A stretch of 64,000 bases of DNA from CAZWCX01 sp964632945 (lineage in GTDB: Bacteria; Planctomycetota; MHYJ01; WSZJ01; CAZWCX01): positions 9,943 to 73,942 of the forward strand of contig CAZWCX010000020.1 of the NCBI GenBank assembly GCA_964632945.1. Reading direction: 5' to 3'. A program made the position numbers and the translations under genes. Below the pieces are notes generated by a model, which worked only from the letters and a program-made list of their open reading frames with translations, ran no database searches and had not been told where the DNA came from. Shown piece after piece: positions 15,507 through 22,536 of this stretch. The first letter of the stretch is position 1, and each line of letters begins with the position of its first letter.

Positions 15507-16498
15507 CGCCGAACCCCTCCTGTCATCCATCCCGAATCTCCCGCCTCGAGGGCCAACGTTTGCCAGGCATTTCGAGCCGCCCCGCGGAGGTCTTCCCCCG
15601 CGGTTCGGCTCATCCACTGCAGCGAATCCAGAACCGCCGGGGTCACCGGTGGCCCGGGAAAGGCGCGACCGAGGCGCACCAGGGTCGTGAGGGCCTGGTC
15701 GGACGCCATGCCGCCGAGCCCGATCACCACGGCGAGGAGCGCCGGGGGCCCGAGCGCGCTGTCCGGGTGGAGCGCCGCCCCGGCCAGGCGCATCAGCACG
15801 CATTCCGCTTGCGGGTTCCCCACGCTCCTCAGCACCCGGCCCAGGGCTACCGCTTCCGCAAGGTCCCGGACCCCCTCCACCTCACCGGCCACCTGCGCCG
15901 CACACTCGGGGTGCACCCGGATCAGTCCGGCGATCGCCCCGATCACCCGAGGTTCCACGAACGGGGCGCCGGACGGCAAGGCCGCTTCCCGGCGACGCAA
16001 GCGACGAAACAGCATCGACACGAGGTCCTTCGGAGAGACGTGCGCGTCCCCATCCGATCGCCGCTCCCCGGACCAGGGCGCGACCGCGCGGGGAACGCCC
16101 CCCCACCCGAACGCATCGGGCCCCTCCGCAAGCGGACTGGGATCCGATTCCAGCCCGCGTTGCCGCTGACGGTCTCTTCCCGGAGGGAGGGGCGTGACCG
16201 GCCGTGTCTCCCCGGCCGCCGTCGCCGATCCGCTCCCGACCGGCGCCGTGGCAACGCCCCCCGCCGGCGTCGTTCGGCGGCGCCCCTCGCCCGGGCGCAC
16301 CGAGCGGCGTCCGCCCGACCCGATCGACCGGCCGGGGCGCGCGCCGTCCTCCGGGGCCGCTTCCGGCGATCGCGTCCCCCCCCGACCGTCGCATGGCGCC
16401 CGGCGCTGCGCGTCGTCGTGCCGAAGTGTCACGATTGAAACGCCCGCGGAAAGAGCCAGGAAGACGGCCATCATCAGCTGCCGCATTCGCGCGTCCAT
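15503..16498 (-). CDS. Membrane-anchored helical protein of unknown function
   Basis: A 331-aa protein with an N-terminal signal anchor (LMMAVFLALSAGVSIVTL). A long Pro/Arg/Gly-rich disordered stretch (about 30-150) follows, then an alpha-helical domain (about 155-331) with HEAT-like alternation (LIRVHPECAAQV, VLRSVGNPQAECVLMRLAG, LGGMASDQALTTLVRLG). ATG 16498 follows AGGAGG. It overlaps the glycine-rich protein gene by four bases and follows the 116-aa gene by eight, so the three form one operon. It may help to export or anchor the surface protein; this is inference. Confidence 0.75.
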   Translation of the reverse strand: MDARMRQLMMAVFLALSAGVSIVTLRHDDAQRRAPCDGRGGTRSPEAAPEDGARPGRSIGSGGRRSVRPGEGRRRTTPAGGVATAPVGSGSATAAGETRPVTPLPPGRDRQRQRGLESDPSPLAEGPDAFGWGGVPRAVAPWSGERRSDGDAHVSPKDLVSMLFRRLRRREAALPSGAPFVEPRVIGAIAGLIRVHPECAAQVAGEVEGVRDLAEAVALGRVLRSVGNPQAECVLMRLAGAALHPDSALGPPALLAVVIGLGGMASDQALTTLVRLGRAFPGPPVTPAVLDSLQWMSRTAGEDLRGAARNAWQTLALEAGDSGWMTGGVRR

Positions 16499-16506
16499 AC
16501 GACCTC

Positions 16507-16857
16507 CTATCGATGCTGCCAGCACCGACCGCCGCCCTTGACCATCCGACGGCACGGGGCGCCGGTCGTCTTCGTCGGCGCGCCGCACGGATGGCTCATC
16601 CCGGAATCCGCCCCGGGGTCCGGCCTTGGCTCGGATCCGGGGCGGACCGCCGGGGCGTCGACCCGACCCGTCCGTTCCCATCGCTCGATCCGCGCCTCGA
16701 GTTGCTCGACGCGCAGCCACAACCGGTCGAACTCTTCGGCCGTGGGACGCCCGGCAGCAAGGGGGGCCGGATCCTCCTCTGCTCCCACGATCGCCCATCC
16801 GGCGAGCAGGACGAGCAGCGCCACGAGAACGGGTCCGTATCGACGGGGTGCGGGCAT
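16507..16857 (-). CDS. Small membrane protein with coiled coil and C-terminal Cys/His motif
   Basis: A 116-aa protein with one hydrophobic segment (VLVALLVLLAGWAIV), then a short coiled coil (FDRLWLRVEQLEARIERW). The C-terminal motif C-x-A-x-T-x-x-x-G-x-P-C-x-R-x5-GG-x-C-W-x-H is a likely CxxxxxxxxxC...C..H zinc knuckle, of a kind also seen in some phage proteins. ATG 16857 follows GGAGGAG. It is the first gene of the three-gene secreted/membrane cassette, divergent from the Hsp70-TPR gene. The function is unknown. Confidence 0.78.
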   Translation of the reverse strand: MPAPRRYGPVLVALLVLLAGWAIVGAEEDPAPLAAGRPTAEEFDRLWLRVEQLEARIERWERTGRVDAPAVRPGSEPRPDPGADSGMSHPCGAPTKTTGAPCRRMVKGGGRCWQHR

Positions 16858-17133
16858 GGGTGTCTCCTCCAATCGACAGACGAAGGGCGATTCCGAACCT
16901 CCCACCCCCGCGGCTTCCTGCCGCGGCGCACCGGCAGCGGGCGACGGCCGATTCCCCGGGAGCCCCCGGCGCGCCGGTGGGCGGAGACTACGACAACGGA
17001 TGGACAGGATAGGTCCCGCAGGGCGGAAAATTTTTTCGGCCCCGGGATTTCGGGCTTGTGGGACCTCCCCTGTCACTCGGGTCCGCTACACTTCCTCCCG
17101 TCCGAATGCCGGTGCGAACGCGAAGGGACCGCC

Positions 17134-19542
17134 ATGGAAGATTCGCCGCTCTTCCTCGGGATCGACTTCGGGACTTCGAACTCGTCGGTCGCCCACGTCT
17201 ACCATGATCCCCGCTACGCAGACCAAAAGGTCATTCCCGTACAGACGGTTCCCATCCCCCTGGACGAGGCGGGGAACGTCGCCACCAACCGGATGCCGAC
17301 GCTCCTTTCCACGCGGTTCGACGATCGGCGCGCCAAAGGATTTCTCGTCGGCTGGGAGTTCTTCCAGCGCTTCGGACGCCGCAAGAAGTCTCCCCTTCTC
17401 CGCCGCGGTCGCGACCTCTTCGAATCGGTGAAGTCCGACCTCGGCTCGTTCCGCATCTACCCGTACGCGGCCGCGCCGGAGTGCAACATGCCCGAGAAGG
17501 TGGCCGAGGCGGTGTTCGCGCGGTTGCTGCGGGAGGTCACGCCCCGACTTCCGGGAGCCAGCCCGGGCGCGGTCCGCACCGTCATCACGGTCCCCGCCTC
17601 GCTCAACGCCGAGGCGCGCCGCCAGACCCTCGAAGCCGCCGTGCGGGCCGGGCTCGTCGCCGACCGCGTCGAGCTGATCGATGAACCGATCGCCGCCCTG
17701 CTCGATCTCCTCAACGACCCGCGCTCCTGCGCCGTGCTCGCGCCGGGAAAGCCGACCCACGTCCTCGTGTTCGATTACGGCGGCGGAACCCTGGACCTCT
17801 GTCTGGTCCGGTGCGCATACGACTCATCCTGCTCGAGCGGACTTACCGCGGAAACGCTGGCGATCTCCCGATATCGGCGCAACGGCGGGAATGATGTCGA
17901 TCGGCAGGTGATGGCGCGCGTCGTCTGGCCTCAGGTCGAAGAGCAGCTGGGGATCCTGCGGACCGGGTTGCGCGCGGACGTGCGCCAGGCGGTCGAGGAC
18001 ACCCTGACACCCACGGTCGCCCGGGGGCTCAAGGAAGGCATCTGCAAGCGGATCGCCCGGGACGTCAGTGCAGGGAGACCTCTCTCCCGGCTGTCCGCAG
18101 ACCTGAGCGAAATCGTGAAGTCCGACGGGACGTTCACCGACGAAGGCCTCCCGGCGCCGATCGAGGGAAAATTCAAGATCACCAAGGCCCAGTTCGACCA
18201 GGTGATGTCCCCGTTCCTGACCGCGCCCTCCCCGGATCCCGCGACGTGGGGCGACGAACGCGTTCGTCACTCGCTGGTCCTGCCGATCCTCGAGACCCTC
18301 GACAAGGCGGGTCTCGGTCCGGGCGATCTCGACGTGCTCGTACTCCACGGCGGGAGCTGCCGGAACCCTCATGTCCAAGCGGGCCTGCTGGGGATCCTGG
18401 CCGAGGCGGACGGCCGATTTGCGCAAACCCGCATCGTGGAGACCCCCGACCTCGACACCTCCGTGGCCCGGGGCGCCGCCCTGGCCTGCTATTGGAAACA
18501 CGCTCGAAAGGTCGAACTGATCCGGCCCGTGGTCGCGGAAGATGTGGGCATTCTGACGCTCGGGGAACAACCGGTCTGCCTGGTCGAGAGCGGCACGCCG
18601 CTGCCGTTTCCCGAACTGGGCATCCATGCGCACCCGGAAGACTTCTTCGTCCCGCAGGCCGGCCAGCGCGAGATGCTCGTCCCCTTCTATACGGGCCGCC
18701 ATGAACAGCGGCGGTCGGGGTGCGTGCGCCTGCCGTTGCCCGACGGCGTGCGCAAGGGGGAGATCGTCCGGATCAAGCTGAGCATCGACCGCGACAAGGT
18801 CTTGCACTGGTGGTTCAGCCTCTCGGGCGGCGAGTTCCGCTCGGCCCCCTCCCTCGACGACCCCTGGACCCTCCGGGAGCCCGACGTGGCGGGTCAGGCG
18901 GTCCAGAGGCATCGGAAGGAGATGCGTGACCATCTGAGCCGGCACGGATCGGTTCCGCGCGGGATGGCGGTGCGGGAAGCGCTGCTTCTCTATCACGCGG
19001 GAGATCTGGCCGAGGCGGAACTGGCGATCTTCGATTGCGTTGCCGGCGGCTCCCACGATGCCGACACGGCCAATGCGCTGTCCCTGATCTACGGCCACAC
19101 CGAGGATGCGGCGGCGGAGATGTACTTCGCCGAAATGGCGGCCCGGCTTGCGCCTCGGGATCCGATCATGCTGGGCAACTATGGCGTGGTGCTCGACGAC
19201 AACGGCCGCGGGGACGAAGCGGTGGCCATGCTTCGCGCGGCGCTCTCGCTCGCGCCGGACCTCTCGTATCTTCACGAGCGCCTGGGGGACCGCCTGCGCG
19301 CGGGACGGGACGAGGAAGCGGCCGTGCGGGAGTATCGCGAAGCACTGCGGATCGTCGAGCGTCGGCTGTTGGAGCGACCGGAGCGTCCGCAGAATTGGAA
19401 GGAAGCCGCCCGATTGCACTACAAACTCGGCGAGTACGATCAGGCGCGGGACGCCGCCGGTCGCGCCTCGGACGCCGGGCTCAACGAACTGTACGGCGGA
19501 GACCATCGCATGCGGATCGCCGGACCGGACAGCGGATTCTGA
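17134..19542 (+). CDS. Hsp70-family ATPase fused to TPR repeats
   Basis: An 802-aa protein. The N-terminal actin/Hsp70 ATPase fold (about 1-400) has phosphate 1 loop GIDFGTSNSS, phosphate 2 loop VFDYGGGTLDL and the adenosine loop LHGGSCRNPHVQ. A short beta-type segment (about 410-590) takes the place of a full substrate domain. TPR-like helices follow (about 620-790; DPIMLGNYGVVLDDNG, SYLHERLGDRLRAGR). ATG 17134 with upstream AAGGGA is chosen over long upstream frames because homology begins at SPLFLGIDFG. The next gene, 18 bases downstream, encodes a GrpE-like protein, so the pair likely forms a dedicated chaperone/exchange-factor system. Clients are unknown. Confidence 0.9.
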   Translation: MEDSPLFLGIDFGTSNSSVAHVYHDPRYADQKVIPVQTVPIPLDEAGNVATNRMPTLLSTRFDDRRAKGFLVGWEFFQRFGRRKKSPLLRRGRDLFESVKSDLGSFRIYPYAAAPECNMPEKVAEAVFARLLREVTPRLPGASPGAVRTVITVPASLNAEARRQTLEAAVRAGLVADRVELIDEPIAALLDLLNDPRSCAVLAPGKPTHVLVFDYGGGTLDLCLVRCAYDSSCSSGLTAETLAISRYRRNGGNDVDRQVMARVVWPQVEEQLGILRTGLRADVRQAVEDTLTPTVARGLKEGICKRIARDVSAGRPLSRLSADLSEIVKSDGTFTDEGLPAPIEGKFKITKAQFDQVMSPFLTAPSPDPATWGDERVRHSLVLPILETLDKAGLGPGDLDVLVLHGGSCRNPHVQAGLLGILAEADGRFAQTRIVETPDLDTSVARGAALACYWKHARKVELIRPVVAEDVGILTLGEQPVCLVESGTPLPFPELGIHAHPEDFFVPQAGQREMLVPFYTGRHEQRRSGCVRLPLPDGVRKGEIVRIKLSIDRDKVLHWWFSLSGGEFRSAPSLDDPWTLREPDVAGQAVQRHRKEMRDHLSRHGSVPRGMAVREALLLYHAGDLAEAELAIFDCVAGGSHDADTANALSLIYGHTEDAAAEMYFAEMAARLAPRDPIMLGNYGVVLDDNGRGDEAVAMLRAALSLAPDLSYLHERLGDRLRAGRDEEAAVREYREALRIVERRLLERPERPQNWKEAARLHYKLGEYDQARDAAGRASDAGLNELYGGDHRMRIAGPDSGF

Positions 19543-19560
19543 CCCGGGAGGAACAGGCCA

Positions 19561-20274
19561 ATGGCGAAATCAGCCCAATCGGGCCGGCGCATCGCCGGGC
19601 GCCGGGGAACTTCCGCGCGACGCGGATCCGCGTCCCGGCGCGCCCGCCGTCCGGCGCGTTCGCCGCGCGGGAAGACCGCACGGAAGGCCGCGGGCGGGGT
19701 CCGTCCCGCGAAGGTCACGCGCAAGCTCGCAAAGCCCTCGCGCCCGCCACGGTCGCCCGCCGCATCCCGCGCGCCGGCGAGTTCCGTCGACTCGCAGCGG
19801 ATCCGGGAGATCCTGGTGCGCCTGGATCGAGCGCACGCCGATCTGGTCGCGATCGGCGCCGAACTGCGCGCCGCCGCGCACGGGATCGGCGCCGCCGCCT
19901 GCGACACGTTGCGCGGGGAATGGCTGCGCAGCCTCCTGGAACGGGACCTCCTTCGGGACTTGCAGGTGGCGCGGCAGGGAGCGACGCCGGGGGAGAACCC
20001 GGCCGCCGCAGCCGGAGGGGATCGCCTCCTGCCGGAATCGATGTTGAATTGGCTGTGCGAGAAGCTCGACCTGTTTCCGTTGCTGACCGCCGGTGAAACG
20101 ATCGAGGTCCCCGCGGCCTCCCTCGGCGATTTCGACTTCGACGGGTCCGTCCCCGCGGACGCCGGCGGCCTGATCGCCCTGCGGGTCGTCGTTCCCGGCC
20201 TGCGGCTCCGGGTGGGAAAGACCGTCGTCCTCCCGCCCCGCGTGGAGCGGATCGAACCGGTCGCGCCGACGTAG
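19561..20274 (+). CDS. GrpE-like protein with a basic N-terminal tail
   Basis: A 237-aa protein. Residues 1-75 are Arg/Ala/Lys/Ser-rich, like a histone-H1-type tail. Residues about 78-145 are a long helix. The C-terminal part (about 160-237) resembles the GrpE beta domain: ETIEVPAASLGDFDFD, then VVVPGLRLRVGKTVVLPPRV, matching the GrpE pattern of pG-Y-x-L-x-x-x-V-L-R-P-A-x-V. It is co-transcribed with the Hsp70-TPR gene (gap 18 bases), which strengthens the exchange-factor reading. The basic tail is not typical of GrpE and might bind nucleic acid or membranes. Confidence 0.65.
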   Translation: MAKSAQSGRRIAGRRGTSARRGSASRRARRPARSPRGKTARKAAGGVRPAKVTRKLAKPSRPPRSPAASRAPASSVDSQRIREILVRLDRAHADLVAIGAELRAAAHGIGAAACDTLRGEWLRSLLERDLLRDLQVARQGATPGENPAAAAGGDRLLPESMLNWLCEKLDLFPLLTAGETIEVPAASLGDFDFDGSVPADAGGLIALRVVVPGLRLRVGKTVVLPPRVERIEPVAPT

Positions 20275-20391
20275 CGTTCCGCGGTCTTCCCGGCCGCCGA
20301 GAAGCGGGATCGGGGCGCGCGGGCAAGGCCGCGGATCGGCAAGGTCCGCGCGGCCCGCCGACGCCGGCACGGCGTCCGGACCCCGGGCCGC

Positions 20392-22137
20392 CTACAACTC
20401 CACCCGGTTCCGCCCGCCGGCCTTGGCGGCGTACAGGGCACGATCGGCGCGCGAGAGGAGCCCCTGCAGGTCCCGGGTCGTCGCATCCAATTCGGACACG
20501 CCGACGCTGCACGTGACCCGGATCACGTCCCCCCCGCTCGAGGGCAAGGCGATCTCGGCAATGCGGCGGCGGAGGTCATCGGCCAGGGCGCACGCCTTCT
20601 CCAGCGAGGTCTCGGGCAGCAGGAGAATGATCTCGTCCCCGCCGAAGCGCGCGCCGATGTCGCATGCCCGCAACCGCTGGCGAATCACCTGCGCGACTTC
20701 CACGAGGACGGCGTCTCCCCGATCATGCCCGTACCGATCGTTGATCTCCTTGAACCGGTCCAGGTCGATCATGACGGTCGAAACCGTGGTGCCGTATCGC
20801 CGCGACCGCGCCAGTTCTTCGTCGGCCCGTTCGGTCAGAAACCGACGGTTGTAGAGACTCGTCAGCGGATCCACGGTCGAAAGCCGGCGCACCTCCCGCT
20901 CGGCCTGGATCCGCTCCGTAATGTCCTTCATGAAACAATAGTGGCCCTGGAAGGTTCCCTCGGCATCCCGATCCGCGACCATGACGAGCTGCTTGAAAAA
21001 CTCCGAACCGTCCTTGCGCCGCCCGCGTGCATCGATCTCGACCCTCCCCGTCGAGATCATCTGGCCGTAGGCCTCCTGCATCCGTTCGAGGTCGTCCGGG
21101 TCAACCGTCTGCTGCCATGGACGTCCGATCAGTTCTTCCGGCCGGTACCCGGCAATGTTCGCATACGCAGGGTTGACCGTCACATAACTGCCGGCCGCAT
21201 CCAGCCGGGAGATCCCTTCGAGGGCGTGACTGAGGATGGCATTGAAGGCCCGCAGCTCCCGCTCGGCTTTCTTCTGATCGGTCACGTCGCGAAAGATCCC
21301 GCGGGTCGCGACCAGGCGGTCATTCTCGAACTGGCCGTTGACGCTTCCCGACAACTCCAGGCGCCGGCCATCCCGGGCGACCAGTACGGTTTCCACGTCG
21401 CTGAGACTTTCGCCCTGCACGACGCGCCGGAACATCGCCTCGCAGTGGGCGCGATACTCGGGATCGACCAGATCGAAGATATTCAGATTGCCGATTTCGT
21501 GGTCCGCATAGCCGAGCAGTTCGCGCCACTTCCGATTGGCGAATCGGATCCGTCCATCCGGTCCCACGCTCTGGATCAGGTCGTTGGCGTTCTCCATGAA
21601 GTCCCGGAGGCGCCTCTCCTGTTCGTGGAACAGCTTCAGCGCCCGGAGCATCTCGGCGGAACGGAGTTCCGATTCCGCCAGCGCCCCGAGATCATTCAGG
21701 ATCCGCTCATCCTCCTCGGTGAAACGTCGGGGGGTGCGATCCAGAATGCAGAGCGCGCCGAGGCGCATCCCGTCCGGTCCCGCCAGGGGGCGACCGGCAT
21801 AGAACCGGATTCCGGGCGGCCCTTGCACCAGGGGGTTGTCCGAGAAGCGGGAGTCGGCACGCGCATCCGGCACGACGAGAATCCGATCGGAGAGAATCGC
21901 GTGACCGCAAAACGACACGTCACGGGGCGTCGAGTCGACCTCCAACCCCTGCCGCGACTTGAACCACTGGCGAGCCGCGTCGATGAGCGTGATCAGCGCG
22001 ATCGGGACGCGAAACAGTTGTTGGGCGAGGCGGGTGACGCGGTCGAACCGCTCTTCCGGCCCGCTGTCGAGAATTCCCAGCGAATGCAGGACCGCGATTC
22101 GATCCGCCTCATTCGGCGGAGCGGCGGGCACCAACAT
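20392..22137 (-). CDS. GAF-PAS-PAS-GGDEF diguanylate cyclase
   Basis: A 581-aa cytoplasmic protein. The N-terminal GAF (about 5-160, with the conserved FCGHAI) is followed by PAS 1 (about 175-290), PAS 2 (about 295-410) and GGDEF (about 415-581). The active-site loop reads RFGGDEI, with the last residue Ile instead of Phe. The inhibitory I-site RxxD (RACD) sits five residues upstream. The metal Asp (MIDLDRFKEIND) and the YAAKAGGRN end are intact, so cyclic-di-GMP synthesis with product inhibition is expected. No membrane segment is visible. The gene stands alone, divergent from a P-type ATPase gene. Confidence 0.93.
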   Translation of the reverse strand: MLVPAAPPNEADRIAVLHSLGILDSGPEERFDRVTRLAQQLFRVPIALITLIDAARQWFKSRQGLEVDSTPRDVSFCGHAILSDRILVVPDARADSRFSDNPLVQGPPGIRFYAGRPLAGPDGMRLGALCILDRTPRRFTEEDERILNDLGALAESELRSAEMLRALKLFHEQERRLRDFMENANDLIQSVGPDGRIRFANRKWRELLGYADHEIGNLNIFDLVDPEYRAHCEAMFRRVVQGESLSDVETVLVARDGRRLELSGSVNGQFENDRLVATRGIFRDVTDQKKAERELRAFNAILSHALEGISRLDAAGSYVTVNPAYANIAGYRPEELIGRPWQQTVDPDDLERMQEAYGQMISTGRVEIDARGRRKDGSEFFKQLVMVADRDAEGTFQGHYCFMKDITERIQAEREVRRLSTVDPLTSLYNRRFLTERADEELARSRRYGTTVSTVMIDLDRFKEINDRYGHDRGDAVLVEVAQVIRQRLRACDIGARFGGDEIILLLPETSLEKACALADDLRRRIAEIALPSSGGDVIRVTCSVGVSELDATTRDLQGLLSRADRALYAAKAGGRNRVEL

Positions 22138-22197
22138 GCGATTTCTCTGCTGAGTGGAAAGGAAAGGGGGCTGGAATCCATGATTCCCGCCTTGCGC

Positions 22198-22236
22198 CGT
22201 ACCGGGAATCGTACCTCATTTTCGCATGGTCGTACC
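22198..22236. promoter_or_regulatory. Three CGTACC repeats upstream of the cyclase gene
   Basis: CGTACC occurs at 22198, 22210 and 22231. The last lies inside the inverted repeat ATGGT-CGT-ACCAT (22227-22239). These lie 60-100 bases upstream of the cyclase ATG. They could be an operator; no regulator is identified. Confidence 0.3.
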
Positions 22237-22474
22237 ATAGGCGATTCTTCGGAGTCGCTCTCCCGTGCGCGCGGGACGGTCCCGGGGGGGGGCCGCGCCC
22301 CGGGCGAGCGACGGCAAGAGCGAGGCCCTTTCACCGCCCGCGTCGGGGCGGCGGGAAATCGCCTCGCGGCCCGGTCAGGCGAATCGATTCGGGGCGTTCG
22401 GGCGTGACGCCATCCTCCCGCGAAGGCTCGGGCGGGACTGCGCCGGACGCCCTTCCCTCCGCACGGCCCTCGGC

Positions 22475-22480
22475 TATAAT
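22475..22480 (+). promoter_or_regulatory. -10 box (TATAAT) of the P-type ATPase gene
   Basis: A perfect TATAAT lies 57 bases upstream of the ATG at 22537. No good -35 is visible at 16-18 bases, so an activator may be needed. Confidence 0.45.
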
Positions 22481-22536
22481 GAGGTCGGGTGGGGAATGGA
22501 TCGGTCGCGTATGCCATTCACGAGGAGCGGTGTCCA

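Larger units (their letters stand above)
22138..22536. other. Divergent intergenic region, cyclase / P-type ATPase
   Basis: A 399-base stretch without a credible ORF. It holds three CGTACC repeats near the cyclase end (22198-22236) and a perfect TATAAT box near the ATPase end (22475-22480). Confidence 0.5.
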
